Translations under genes and position numbers: made by a program
Virus record (IMG/VR): IMGVR_UViG_3300011113_000492
Location: 59,082-123,081 of that record
Source of the DNA: a virus
Strand: one strand, 5' to 3'
Length of the DNA: 64,000 nt
The notes under the pieces: model-generated
What the model was told of the DNA's origin: nothing
What the model saw: the letters and a program-made list of their open reading frames with translations, nothing else
The model's database searches: none
Shown here: positions 30,859 to 39,811 of the stretch, one piece after another
Layout: each line of letters starts with the position of its first letter
How positions within the stretch are numbered: position 1 is the stretch's first letter

Positions 30859-31419
30859 ATGTCCGATCTAAGAAACTTAATTAACCTAGTAGAAGCAAAA
30901 AGCAAACAAGATTTAGTATTAGAGAAACTTCCTTATACTAGATCGGGATTGGCTCCAGTAATGAGTCAAGCCACCGTCGATTATCACTACGGTGATCTTG
31001 CCAAAGGTTATGTGGATCGTTACAATAAAGGGGAAGGGGATCCTGTTTTCAATGAAGCAGGTGCATTTCTACATAATATTTTCTTCCCACAGCTAATGGC
31101 TCCAAAAAATGCCAATTCCCCAAAAGGTGCCAGTTTAAGTCTAATAAATCGACGTTACGGTGATTTTAAAAGCTTCAAAGAAGAATTTAAAAAAGAAGCC
31201 ATGAAGATACAAGGTTCTGGTTGGATCTACATGGCCCGCAACGGTGATATCAAGACTATAAAAAATCATCAAATAAAAAATGATATTGCCTTGCTTATTG
31301 ACTGGTGGGAACATGCATGGGCCAAAGACTACGGCGCCAATAAAAGCAAATATCTAGATAATATTTGGCGTTGTATCAATTGGGACAAAGTAAACATTAG
31401 AATCTACGCTGGAAAATAA
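30859..31419 (+). CDS. Fe/Mn superoxide dismutase with capsid-targeting-like N-terminus
   Basis: 186 residues. Metal ligands fit SodA/SodB: H43 in D-Y-H-Y-G, H72 in F-L-H-N-I-F-F, D148 and H152 in I-D-W-W-E-H-A-W. The spacing between the first two His is about 18 shorter than in E. coli SodB, so a helical hairpin is trimmed. Residues 1-16 precede the normal SOD start and read [14 protein letters not shown], with an L-V-E|A site like a T4 prohead-protease cut; the genes at 58009 and 59394 start M-S-D the same way. Inference: SOD packaged in the head. Late promoter, next to ErpA. Confidence 0.82.
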   Translation: MSDLRNLINLVEAKSKQDLVLEKLPYTRSGLAPVMSQATVDYHYGDLAKGYVDRYNKGEGDPVFNEAGAFLHNIFFPQLMAPKNANSPKGASLSLINRRYGDFKSFKEEFKKEAMKIQGSGWIYMARNGDIKTIKNHQIKNDIALLIDWWEHAWAKDYGANKSKYLDNIWRCINWDKVNIRIYAGK

Positions 31420-31420
31420 T

Positions 31421-31747
31421 ATGCTAACTTTAACAGAAAATGCAGTACAAAAAATTAAAGAACTTCTGGCTGAAGAAAACAACCCAAGTCTAAAACTTAG
31501 AAGTTTCGTTCAGGGCGGTGGTTGTAGCGGTATGCAGTACGGTTTTACATTCGATGAAACACAAAACGAAGACGATTTTGTAATAGAAAATGATGGTATA
31601 GCAGTGTTGGTAGACTCAATGAGTATGCAATATATGGATGGTGCTAAAATCGATTATAAAAACGATTTAATGGGTTCGAGTTTTAGTATTGATAATCCAA
31701 ATGCCCAAACTAGTTGCGGTTGTGGTAGTAGTTTTAGCCCTTATTAA
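31421..31747 (+). CDS. erpA: A-type iron-sulfur carrier, ErpA/IscA-like
   Basis: 108 residues with the three conserved cysteines: C35 in [11 protein letters not shown], and C99 and C101 in S-C-G-C-G. It receives and delivers Fe-S clusters to target enzymes. Phage copies (hesB-like) are known in marine phages. It follows the SOD gene by 1 base, so the pair may protect or rebuild iron-sulfur proteins during infection. Confidence 0.92.
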   Translation: MLTLTENAVQKIKELLAEENNPSLKLRSFVQGGGCSGMQYGFTFDETQNEDDFVIENDGIAVLVDSMSMQYMDGAKIDYKNDLMGSSFSIDNPNAQTSCGCGSSFSPY

Positions 31748-31771
31748 GGTTTAGACTAATTAGTCTAAACC
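31748..31771 (+). repeat. perfect 24-bp palindrome
   Basis: GGTTTAGACTAA followed by its exact reverse complement, starting right after the erpA stop. No T run follows; a late-type GATAAATA (31773-31780) begins 1 base later. May be a terminator-like hairpin or a protein site separating erpA from tail genes. Confidence 0.75.
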
Positions 31772-31800
31772 CGATAAATAAGTTAAATGGGTTTTAGACT

Positions 31801-32667
31801 ATGACAGATTTCGTTTATGTATACACCGGTGCTGCACCAAATGACGGCACAGGTAATTCTATCAGGGATAGCTTTACTATCCTAAATGAAAATTTTCGCT
31901 GGTTTCACGGCAATATTTGGCCGGATCAAAGCCAAAACGATTTAACTGCTAATATTACCAGTACTTACATCAGTAGATTTAACTTAGTACAGTCTGGTGA
32001 AGTACAAAGCGGCAGTTTTGGAAATACAGATGCATCTTCTACTTACTTAGGCAACGTTTTTACTGCTAGTAATTCATTTCAAGGAAGGTTAGGCGCACAT
32101 GGTGGAAATGCTGCTATTGTATCAACTTTAAGTGCAACAGGAAATGTAGCTGTAGCAAATTTAACAGTTAATGGATCCGCTACATTAAGTTCTCTTACTA
32201 TCAATAGTTTAAATAATACCGTAATAGGCAACATTACTCCAGCAACTGGTGCGTTTACTACTATATCGTCAACTGGAAGTATAACTACAGGCGGGGATGT
32301 AATTTTAACCAATGCAAATGTTACCAATGTTAGATATCTGAGCAGAAATGTATCAAATTTTCTATCAGCTAATTTACAGTCTAGTGCCACAATTTCATTA
32401 TCAATAGGTAGCGTCGGACAATTCAATGCTGTTAGTATTAATACCAATGCCACACTTGGGTATTCTACTATTTCTACTGGAGTTGAAAGGATATTAGTTG
32501 TAAAAAATCAAAACGACGGTGTAGTTAGACAGATAACATTACCCAGTGCATTTAATAACAAAGGTAATGCCACCATACTAATTGGAGCAAATAGTTCTGC
32601 AATGTTACAATTCATACCATTCAACACTGATTCCGCAAATGTATACGTAAACATTACTAATACTTAA
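31801..32667 (+). CDS. tail fibre/baseplate-type structural protein
   Basis: 288 residues. Begins with a repeated phage-structure pattern T-G-A-A-P-N-D-G-T-G-N-S-I-R-D-S-F (also present in altered form at the start of the gene at 35287). The body is made of short Asn/Thr/Ser beta repeats (N-V-A-V-A-N-L-T-V-N-G) typical of fibrous beta-helix tail proteins. Late-type element just upstream. Probably a fibre or spike subunit. Confidence 0.75.
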   Translation: MTDFVYVYTGAAPNDGTGNSIRDSFTILNENFRWFHGNIWPDQSQNDLTANITSTYISRFNLVQSGEVQSGSFGNTDASSTYLGNVFTASNSFQGRLGAHGGNAAIVSTLSATGNVAVANLTVNGSATLSSLTINSLNNTVIGNITPATGAFTTISSTGSITTGGDVILTNANVTNVRYLSRNVSNFLSANLQSSATISLSIGSVGQFNAVSINTNATLGYSTISTGVERILVVKNQNDGVVRQITLPSAFNNKGNATILIGANSSAMLQFIPFNTDSANVYVNITNT

Positions 32668-32670
32668 AAT

Positions 32671-35286
32671 ATGTCAGCACCAATTTGGTTAACCAACCCC
32701 GGCGATCTCGGTATTATACCAGAACAAGAATATTTTGAATTCTTTTTCGATGCTTATAATCCGGGTGGTGGTTCATTGACTTACAGTGTAATCGCAGGCC
32801 AATTACCCACTGGATTAGAAATTAAATCCAATGGGTCTATGTTAGGTATACCTAGCGGAAAAGTGGGCGGTGTACCCAGTGCTGTGGAAAAAGTGACTGT
32901 CAGTGAATTTACAATTCGTATTACAAATTCTAATTATCTTGTTGCTGATAGAACTTTTACACTTACAGTAGCTGGTATATTGCCGCAGACTATAACACCA
33001 ACAGCCACTGATCTAGGTACCTTTGTTGATGGCACTTTTATTGAGATCGATATCAATACCATAGAGCCCAATCCTTATTTAGATTCTACATTTTCTATTA
33101 TCGAAGGAGAATTGCCTCTTGGACTATCACTGGACCCTATAACCGGCATTATATCAGGTTATGCTGAACCTGTGCAAACAGGGCAGTCATCGGGTAATTC
33201 AAATTTTGACATGAGCCCGTGGGATGAATATGCATTTGATTTTACAGGTATAAGCAGTAGTAAAAATTATCAATTTACCATCAAAGCAGACAACGGTGTA
33301 ACCATTGAAACTAAAATTTACACCATATATATTATTGCTATCTCAAATCTAACAGCAGACAATGATATTTTAAAAGCAGACAACGTAAGTTTAATCACTG
33401 CCGATTATGCGCCCCCTTACCATACTCCTGTCATTTTAAATACAGCAGGATCTCTGGGACAAGTCAGACAGAACACAGAAGTTAATGTCGAAATAAACGG
33501 AAAAGATTTTGATAACGATGCTATTAACTATGTCCTTATCAGCGGATCTTTGCCGCCAGGATTATCACTGAACACCACATCAGGGTGGATTACAGGAATT
33601 GTTCCTTTCGGACAATTGGGTAGCACAACTTACACTTTTTCAATCAGTGTTTTTAAAACAGACATTCCCGAATATATAAGCCCAGCTAAGACATTTACAT
33701 TAGATGTTTTAGGACAAGTTGACGACATTGTTACTTGGATTACTGACAGTGATTTAGGAATTTTATATGGTGGCGAAATCAGCGAACTGTATATAGAAGC
33801 TACCACACCCAGCGGTCGATTGTTAAATTATAACATTACTGCGGGCAGCTATGGAAGACTCCCCCCAGGACTAACACTGACTACTAGTGGGTTACTGTCT
33901 GGTAGAGTAAGTTTTGAAAGCTTCATGTTAGACAGTGGAACCACAACATTCGACAACAATACCACACTAACTACATTTGATAGAGTTTTTACTTTTACAA
34001 TATCTGCAGCAGATATAGAAAACTATGTTTACAGTACAAAAACATTTACACTAAAAATTAGCGTAAATGATATTAAACCTTTTGAAAACTTATACATATC
34101 AATTTTACCAAACAAAGAACAAAGAGCTATATACAATTCTATTGTGAATAACGGGGACATTTTTCCCGATAGTTATTTGTATCGTTCTACAGATCCGTGG
34201 TTCGGTAAAAATATACAGAGAAGAAGTTTATTTTTGGCAGGATTAAATCCAGATACTGCGGCTGAATATATTAGCGCAATGACTTTAAATCATTACTGGA
34301 AAACTTTGTATTTTGGAGAAATCAAAACAGCACAGGCCTTGGATAATAATTTTAATTCGATTTATGAAGTTGTTTACGTAGAAATTTTAGATAGAGGGGT
34401 AAATGATCAAGGGCTGGGGCCGAATTTAAGCATATCATTGCCATCTAATAGTAGAAACATTAGCACTGTTTATCCCAATAGTTTCCCCAATATGGCTCAG
34501 AGAATAGAAAATAGCGTTGGATATGAAAATCGAAGTATATTACCCAAATGGATGACTAGTAGACAACGCGACGGAACTGTGTTAGGATTTACAAGGGCAC
34601 TGGTGCTGTGTTACGCCAAACCCGGAAAAGCTGAAGAAATAGCTTATAGAGTAAGACAGATACAACGCGAATTACAATATATAGATTTTACTATTGACAG
34701 ATACGAATGGGATAATTCACTGAGTGACAGTTTTAATAAATCCACTGGATCATTTATTCCAAATAATTTTGCTTATGCATCTGGAAACATTACTGCTAAT
34801 ACAAACAGCAATATTATTACAGGATTAACAACAACAATCAATGGTGCAGGAACTATCAGTGGAACTGTCGGAACTACTACACTAATCGGCACAAACACAT
34901 CATTCGGTACTGAATTTAGGATAGGAAGGCCTGTGTATAGAGCAGACACTAATCAAGAGATTGGCATAATCAAAAGTATATCTAGTTCAACCAGTTGTAA
35001 TGTAGTAAATCCACTAGTGTCTACTATTTCAAATATTTCGTATTTTGCCGAAACAAATACCACAGAATTCAGCACTGAAATTTTTGTTGGAGATACAATA
35101 CTTGTTGGTAATGTACGGTTAGGTACTGTAAAATCTGTTAACAGTGATTCCAATATCACATTGTACGCAAACAGTCTTGCAAACGTAACCAATGTGCAAT
35201 TCTTGCACAACAATAAAGATCCTAGTAATCTGCCTGGAGAAGGAGATAAATATCTCAAGTATCCTCAAGTTGGAGTAATAACATAA
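32671..35286 (+). CDS. long tail fibre protein with Ig-like (He_PIG) repeats
   Basis: 871 residues. At least four Ig-like repeats, each with the signature L-P-x-G-L-x-L/I and a Y-x-F/T-x-I/V ending: L-P-T-G-L-E-I near residue 48, L-P-L-G-L-S-L near 149, L-P-P-G-L-S-L near 295 and L-P-P-G-L-T-L near 397. The region after about 480 is a different, tail-attachment-like domain (Y-A-K-P-G-K-A-E-E-I-A-Y-R-V). Such multi-domain proteins form the host-contacting fibres of T4-like phages. Neighbours on both sides are also fibre proteins. Confidence 0.82.
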   Translation: MSAPIWLTNPGDLGIIPEQEYFEFFFDAYNPGGGSLTYSVIAGQLPTGLEIKSNGSMLGIPSGKVGGVPSAVEKVTVSEFTIRITNSNYLVADRTFTLTVAGILPQTITPTATDLGTFVDGTFIEIDINTIEPNPYLDSTFSIIEGELPLGLSLDPITGIISGYAEPVQTGQSSGNSNFDMSPWDEYAFDFTGISSSKNYQFTIKADNGVTIETKIYTIYIIAISNLTADNDILKADNVSLITADYAPPYHTPVILNTAGSLGQVRQNTEVNVEINGKDFDNDAINYVLISGSLPPGLSLNTTSGWITGIVPFGQLGSTTYTFSISVFKTDIPEYISPAKTFTLDVLGQVDDIVTWITDSDLGILYGGEISELYIEATTPSGRLLNYNITAGSYGRLPPGLTLTTSGLLSGRVSFESFMLDSGTTTFDNNTTLTTFDRVFTFTISAADIENYVYSTKTFTLKISVNDIKPFENLYISILPNKEQRAIYNSIVNNGDIFPDSYLYRSTDPWFGKNIQRRSLFLAGLNPDTAAEYISAMTLNHYWKTLYFGEIKTAQALDNNFNSIYEVVYVEILDRGVNDQGLGPNLSISLPSNSRNISTVYPNSFPNMAQRIENSVGYENRSILPKWMTSRQRDGTVLGFTRALVLCYAKPGKAEEIAYRVRQIQRELQYIDFTIDRYEWDNSLSDSFNKSTGSFIPNNFAYASGNITANTNSNIITGLTTTINGAGTISGTVGTTTLIGTNTSFGTEFRIGRPVYRADTNQEIGIIKSISSSTSCNVVNPLVSTISNISYFAETNTTEFSTEIFVGDTILVGNVRLGTVKSVNSDSNITLYANSLANVTNVQFLHNNKDPSNLPGEGDKYLKYPQVGVIT

Positions 35287-36522
35287 ATGGCAAGCCAAAT
35301 TAATTATGACATAATCGACGGCACATACCCTGTTGCTGGTCAAGACAATAGTAGTCAAGGTTTCAGAGATAATTTTACTAATATTAAAAACAACTTTGAA
35401 AGTGCCTACGACGAAATCACCGATCTACAAAACAAAGTAATTCTAAAATCTCCGCTTAACAACGGTATTTTTGATAATAATATGCAGGGTAATGTAATTA
35501 CCAATGCAAAGACTCAAGGATTCCGAGATCTGAGATATAATAGAAATAGTGTAAGTGGCTCCATTAATGTAGACTTTAACACAGGATCTTATCAAACAAT
35601 TAACTTAGTGGGAAACACCACTATCAGTCAGTTTGCAAATTTTCCAACAACCACGGATACATTCAGTAGAATCAAACTTCAATTTGAGGTTCCTAGTTCT
35701 GGTTATACTGTGACGTTACCAAACAGTCCAACCTCTAATGTCAATATTAATACTAGTTCTATTGCAGGATTGAATCCATCTACAAATTTATTGAGATTTG
35801 ATGGGCCTGGTACTTATACCTACGAATTTGGAACCACAGACGGTATAAATTTTAATATCATCGATTTAACTAATAATCGAGACACGGTGCCAGGGGGTAG
35901 TTTAACAATTACTACAGGTGTGGGCGGTGCTGCTACTGCAGGTATCACTATGTCTGTTACCAATATAGGGGGCGTTGCGGTAGGTAATATCACTGCAACA
36001 AACTTTTTTGGCAATATTACAACTCTTGGCGGCAACTCTGCATCATTTGCCAGCAATGTAACTGCTGGAAATTTAATTGCCAATACTGGCATTGTTGGTA
36101 CCTTGAAAACCGCACTGCAACCTAACATTACATTATTAGGCACATTATCGACATTGTCAGTAACTGGCAATGCTAACGTCGGAAATCTTACTGTTACTGG
36201 CATGACAGATATGTGCGGTGGCTCAATGTATGGTTATCAGTTTGTTGCTGACGCTGCAAACGGTGCAAGCACACAAATTCTCAGTAACGTTGGTTGGTGT
36301 TTAATTGCACCGAATTCAGTGATTTCGAGTTACACTATCATTATGCCGTCAACGCCCAGGGATGGTCACGCTATTAAAATCAGTTTTGCCAACACTATTA
36401 CAGCATTAACGCATACTACAGGCGGAGCATTACTTAAAGGTGGATTTTCTACTGCCAATGCTAATGTGGGCGGTGAATGGATTTATCACTACACAACCAA
36501 TACTTGGTATAAGTCTTCTTAA
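35287..36522 (+). CDS. tail fibre protein
   Basis: 411 residues. N-terminus Y-P-V-A-G-Q-D-N-S-S-Q-G-F-R-D-N-F-T-N-I-K-N-N-F resembles the gene at 31801. Middle is Asn/Thr/Gly beta-repeat; last 110 residues (I-L-S-N-V-G-W-C-L-I, I-I-M-P-S-T-P-R-D-G-H) form a compact tip-like domain. ATG follows the previous stop by 1 base. Confidence 0.8.
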   Translation: MASQINYDIIDGTYPVAGQDNSSQGFRDNFTNIKNNFESAYDEITDLQNKVILKSPLNNGIFDNNMQGNVITNAKTQGFRDLRYNRNSVSGSINVDFNTGSYQTINLVGNTTISQFANFPTTTDTFSRIKLQFEVPSSGYTVTLPNSPTSNVNINTSSIAGLNPSTNLLRFDGPGTYTYEFGTTDGINFNIIDLTNNRDTVPGGSLTITTGVGGAATAGITMSVTNIGGVAVGNITATNFFGNITTLGGNSASFASNVTAGNLIANTGIVGTLKTALQPNITLLGTLSTLSVTGNANVGNLTVTGMTDMCGGSMYGYQFVADAANGASTQILSNVGWCLIAPNSVISSYTIIMPSTPRDGHAIKISFANTITALTHTTGGALLKGGFSTANANVGGEWIYHYTTNTWYKSS

Positions 36523-36536
36523 CATAATCAAATTGA

Positions 36537-36565
36537 TTGATCTCCTAGTTTAAATATTGTATAAT
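36537..36565 (+). promoter_or_regulatory. sigma70-like promoter
   Basis: TTGATC (36537-36542), 17-base spacer, TATAAT (36560-36565), ahead of the MazG gene. Confidence 0.65.
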
Positions 36566-36589
36566 TGCAGTATACTAGGAGTTTCTTTT

Positions 36590-37003
36590 ATGCAAATTGA
36601 TCTTAACAAATACGCTAAATTCGTTGATGCAGTTACTTCGAAGGAATCAAATAATTACGATTATTTACATCGAAGAATTGAAGATCTAAGACATCAGACC
36701 GATTCGACACTTAATCCCAGTCTGTTGTTGACTGCTGCCATTGGATTGGCAGCTGAAGGTGGGGAGTTTGCCGAAATTCCTAAAAAGATCTTTTTTCAAG
36801 GCAAACCGTACAATGAAGATGCTCGTTTTCATATGAAAAGAGAATTGGGAGATATTATGTGGTATTGGATTAATGCTTGTAGAGCATTGAACTTAGATCC
36901 CAATGATGTTATTGCAGAAAATGTAAATAAATTAGAAAGTCGTTATCCCGGCGGCAAATTTGATGCCTATTATAGTGAAAATCGTAAAGACAATGACCTC
37001 TAA
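36590..37003 (+). CDS. mazG: MazG-like nucleotide pyrophosphohydrolase
   Basis: 137 residues from the ATG at 36590, after TAGGAG; the upstream ATG at 36557 lies in the -10 box. Features: G-L-A-A-E-G-G-E-F-A-E-I-P-K-K-I (E-x2-E metal helix) and E-L-G-D-I-M-W-Y-W (E-x2-D helix). Hydrolyses NTPs/dNTPs; phage MazG is proposed to lower (p)ppGpp or clean nucleotide pools. Own sigma70 promoter. Confidence 0.88.
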   Translation: MQIDLNKYAKFVDAVTSKESNNYDYLHRRIEDLRHQTDSTLNPSLLLTAAIGLAAEGGEFAEIPKKIFFQGKPYNEDARFHMKRELGDIMWYWINACRALNLDPNDVIAENVNKLESRYPGGKFDAYYSENRKDNDL

Positions 37004-37136
37004 AAATTATAAAATTAACGAAGATACATATCATGCATTGCTGGATATGTATGGATTCTTTTGCGATGGTAGAATATTTTTAGCCAGAGAGCTACTTGAG
37101 CAGATACTGGGATTCGAAAATAAGGAAAAAGCATAA
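36993..37136 (+). CDS. small protein, unknown
   Basis: 47 residues, overlapping mazG by 11 bases and sharing a base with the next ATG. Helical, no recognised domain. Tight coupling supports that it is real. Confidence 0.5.
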   Translation: MTSKNYKINEDTYHALLDMYGFFCDGRIFLARELLEQILGFENKEKA

Positions 37137-37372
37137 TGCATCCCCTAACGCCAGACTTAAGTCAATTAAAAGATGACGAACTGCACAAAAAAATCTATGA
37201 GCTCACTCAACGACTAACACAATCTTATAGATTTGGTAATTACGAAATAGTAGGTCAAATACATATGATCTTGGAGGATTACACAGAAGAATCTAATAGA
37301 CGTCAACGCAAAGTATTAGACGAACTTGCACAAAAAAATAATAAATTTGACGGTATCATTGATATTAAATGA
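37136..37372 (+). CDS. small helical protein, unknown
   Basis: 78 residues; charged helices (L-K-D-D-E-L-H-K-K-I-Y-E-L). Overlaps the DnaE-like gene by 4 bases. No domain recognised. Confidence 0.6.
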   Translation: MHPLTPDLSQLKDDELHKKIYELTQRLTQSYRFGNYEIVGQIHMILEDYTEESNRRQRKVLDELAQKNNKFDGIIDIK

Positions 37373-37887
37373 AACAGTACGACGAATACGGCCAAACGCA
37401 TTTTTCAGCCGACGATCTTTGTGATCTGCTATATCAAAATCCTGACATCGAATTAACAAATTTTTTAGTAGACGATCCCGAACTCTTTAATAAAAGTGTT
37501 CGAAATTTATATGCAGATTTTTCTAAGTTAAAAAAATATCTAACAAATTACAGCATCGATATGGCAGAATTTGATGCCACTAATCAAATCTCATGGCATA
37601 TGCCACAGGAGTATAAAGATTTTGATATTGCACAATACGTATTAGAGCTTTGTAAAACACAAGAAGAACTGCAAAGAGTTGGGCAAGAATTGTTGTTATA
37701 TCAAGATCGAAATCTGTTTATGTTGTTGCGCTTTATGAAATACCTGGTAGATACACTTCGAAAAAATAATATTGTTTGGGGTGTTGGCAGAGGCAGTAGT
37801 GTAGCCAGCTATGTATTATATTTGATTGGTGTTCATAAAATAAACAGTCTCTATTATGATCTTGACATTACAGAGTTTCTTAAATAA
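37369..37887 (+). CDS. short protein carrying a DnaE-like palm fragment
   Basis: 172 residues. The end reads N-N-I-V-W-G-V-G-R-G-S-S-V-A-S-Y-V followed by L-I-G-V-H, corresponding to the G-R-G-S palm motif of bacterial DNA polymerase III alpha (DnaE). The protein is about one seventh the size of DnaE and stops before the catalytic D-x-D, so it cannot be a polymerase by itself. It could be a remnant, a domain that binds host replisome parts, or a decoy. Lies among replication-linked genes. Confidence 0.6.
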   Translation: MKQYDEYGQTHFSADDLCDLLYQNPDIELTNFLVDDPELFNKSVRNLYADFSKLKKYLTNYSIDMAEFDATNQISWHMPQEYKDFDIAQYVLELCKTQEELQRVGQELLLYQDRNLFMLLRFMKYLVDTLRKNNIVWGVGRGSSVASYVLYLIGVHKINSLYYDLDITEFLK

Positions 37888-37903
37888 AATAAAGGAAATA
37901 ACA

Positions 37904-38101
37904 ATGTCTAGAATTTACAAAACAGCAAGTGGCAGATCCATTGACATGGATAAATTTCGATTACAAAACGAAAAAGAACAAGCTATTGGCAATATGAAAG
38001 TTAATGCTCGGGGGGACGAGGTCGATAACAGCAACAAAATTGTTCGTAACAGAAATGAAGTTATGAGAGAACATTATAAAAACAAAACTGGTAGGAATTA
38101 A
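37904..38101 (+). CDS. small conserved phage protein, unknown
   Basis: 65 residues: Y-K-T-A-S-G-R-S-I-D-M-D, then G-N-M-K-V-N-A-R-G-D-E-V and R-N-E-V-M-R-E-H-Y. The pattern recurs in T4-like phages of aquatic bacteria near the co-chaperonin gene. AAAGGAAATAACA site. Role unknown. Confidence 0.65.
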   Translation: MSRIYKTASGRSIDMDKFRLQNEKEQAIGNMKVNARGDEVDNSNKIVRNRNEVMREHYKNKTGRN

Positions 38102-38103
38102 AA

Positions 38104-38526
38104 ATGGCTATTGAAAATCCATTCGATCAAAAATTAAAATTTAAATTTACAAACAAAATTAAAGGATTGAAGCCTTTAAGAGATCATGTCATTGTAACAG
38201 ATATGAATTTTGGCCAACGTACTCTTAGCAGTGGCATTGTTCTGTTGGGCGATGATGCGAAAACAGACGGAATTAGGCCCAGGTGGTGCCGCGTTTATGT
38301 AGTAGGACCAGAACAAAAAGATGTAGTACCAGGTCAGTGGATTCTAGTGGAACACGGACGATGGACAAGGGGTATTGAAGTAGAAATCGACGACGTTGAA
38401 TTTACTATTCGCAGAATAGATGCTAGTGCAATCATGCTGGTCAGTGATCACGCACCCGAAGCTGACGACATGATATCAACTGCTGTTCATGCAGAGAGAA
38501 AACAAAGAGAATATTATGGCGAATAA
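38104..38526 (+). CDS. GroES/gp31-like co-chaperonin
   Basis: 140 residues. K-P-L-R-D-H-V-I-V-T-D-M, T-L-S-S-G-I-V-L-L and P-G-Q-W-I-L-V-E-H-G match the GroES beta-barrel start, mobile loop and roof region. The mobile loop lies near residues 34-48. T4 gp31 replaces GroES to fold the capsid protein; the same role is likely with host GroEL. Overlaps the next gene by 11 bases. Confidence 0.75.
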   Translation: MAIENPFDQKLKFKFTNKIKGLKPLRDHVIVTDMNFGQRTLSSGIVLLGDDAKTDGIRPRWCRVYVVGPEQKDVVPGQWILVEHGRWTRGIEVEIDDVEFTIRRIDASAIMLVSDHAPEADDMISTAVHAERKQREYYGE

Positions 38527-38686
38527 AAGTTGGACGTTGACCACTGAAGAAGACCCGGATGACTCTGAAAGTCTTTTACTAACACTTCCGCCAGACTTAT
38601 TGGAATCAGTGGGGTGGAAGACTGGTGATACATTAAACTGGAAAGATAACGGCGACGGATCCTGGTCTTTAACTAAAAAAGAATAA
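38516..38686 (+). CDS. AbrB/MazE-like small protein
   Basis: 56 residues. S-L-L-L-T-L-P-P-D-L-L-E-S-V-G-W-K-T-G-D-T-L is the swapped-hairpin AbrB/MazE pattern (strand, helix, G-W-K-x-G-D). Usually a DNA-binding antitoxin or transition regulator; no toxin gene is beside it. Confidence 0.65.
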   Translation: MANKSWTLTTEEDPDDSESLLLTLPPDLLESVGWKTGDTLNWKDNGDGSWSLTKKE

Positions 38687-38687
38687 C

Positions 38688-38933
38688 ATGGGTTTTCGAA
38701 TAACGTGGGATGCTGCTAAAATTATCAGCGATCTTCATGCCTGTACAGCTCAAGCAGCGTCCCCTTATAATGATGGTTATAGTGCGTGGTATTGTAAAAA
38801 AGACTTACTTACAATTAAGTATGCATTAGAAGAACTATTAGACCGTTGTCCGACTTTTTCTCACGAAGAAGAGAAGTTTCATGACGAAATGGCTAAACAA
38901 AAAACTTGGAAAACTCTCAATGACAAAATGTAA
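38688..38933 (+). CDS. small protein, unknown
   Basis: 81 residues, helical, overlapping the next gene by 14 bases. No recognised domain. Confidence 0.55.
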   Translation: MGFRITWDAAKIISDLHACTAQAASPYNDGYSAWYCKKDLLTIKYALEELLDRCPTFSHEEEKFHDEMAKQKTWKTLNDKM

Positions 38934-39084
38934 GACATGCAATAAAGAATACACAATTACCTGCGACTATAATCAAGGTCGCTGCCCGCATCACCCACCG
39001 CAGGTTAATGCATATAATATGCGGTACTATAATTTGTACAAAATCTTAAAAAATCTTTTTAGTAGAACTAAATCTAACCCGTAA
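38920..39084 (+). CDS. small zinc-binding-like protein
   Basis: 54 residues from the ATG at 38920. C-K-T-C-N-K-E-Y and C-P-H-H-P-P give a plausible C-x2-C/C-x-H zinc knuckle; basic C-terminus. Unknown function. Confidence 0.5.
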   Translation: MTKCKTCNKEYTITCDYNQGRCPHHPPQVNAYNMRYYNLYKILKNLFSRTKSNP

Positions 39085-39097
39085 CCAAGGAATTATT

Positions 39098-39328
39098 ATG
39101 CCTTATAAGTATGTGACCGCAGAAGTAGAAGTTGATATCGAAGATTTTGACACGGACGAACTCATCGAGGAACTAGAAAGACGTGGTGTTGACTATAATA
39201 CCAGTGGGGTAGACGGCGATGAAATGCGAGAAGTTCTGGATCAAATCTGGCAAAAACGTCGACTCGGTCAAAATTATCAATCACAGTTAGATAAATTGAT
39301 TTATGGTGTGTTAGGTAAAATTGTATGA
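39098..39328 (+). CDS. small acidic protein, unknown
   Basis: 76 residues with an AAGGAATTATT site. N-terminal acidic helix region (E-V-D-I-E-D-F-D-T-D-E-L-I-E-E-L). Stop overlaps the next ATG by 4 bases. Confidence 0.6.
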   Translation: MPYKYVTAEVEVDIEDFDTDELIEELERRGVDYNTSGVDGDEMREVLDQIWQKRRLGQNYQSQLDKLIYGVLGKIV

Positions 39329-39792
39329 TATTCAATCATATTAAGAATCTTAAAAAAGAAGGCAAACGCATCGGCATTACCTTCAGCACATTTGATTTAC
39401 TGCATGCCGGACACATTGCTATGTTGTCTGAATCTAAAAATCACTGTGATTATTTAATTTGCGGATTACAAACAGATCCCACAATTGATAGGCCCGACAC
39501 AAAAAATAAACCAGTGCAAACAATAGTAGAACGTCAAATACAATTATCGGCTTGTAGATATGTAGATGAAGTAGTTATATATCAAACTGAAAAAGACCTC
39601 GAAGATCTATTGCTTATTTTGCCTGTAGATGTTAGAATACTGGGTATCGAGTATGCAGACAAAGAATTCACAGGTAAACAAATTTGCGTGAACAGAAAAA
39701 TTGAAATTGTATATAACGGTCGAGATCATAGTTTTAGCTCCAGCAGTCTAAGAAAGCGTGTGGCTAACGCAGAGGCCAGTAAGCAAACGTAA
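39325..39792 (+). CDS. cytidylyltransferase-like nucleotidyltransferase (TagD/RfaE type)
   Basis: 155 residues with G-I-T-F-S-T-F-D-L-L-H-A-G-H (HxGH nucleotide site) and S-S-S-S-L-R-K-R at the end (I-S-S-T-x-I-R equivalent). It transfers a CMP- or AMP-group to a small phosphate such as glycerol-3-phosphate. Substrate unknown. Starts in overlap with the upstream gene. Confidence 0.82.
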   Translation: MIFNHIKNLKKEGKRIGITFSTFDLLHAGHIAMLSESKNHCDYLICGLQTDPTIDRPDTKNKPVQTIVERQIQLSACRYVDEVVIYQTEKDLEDLLLILPVDVRILGIEYADKEFTGKQICVNRKIEIVYNGRDHSFSSSSLRKRVANAEASKQT

Positions 39793-39811
39793 ATTATCAA
39801 AAAGGCAAACA

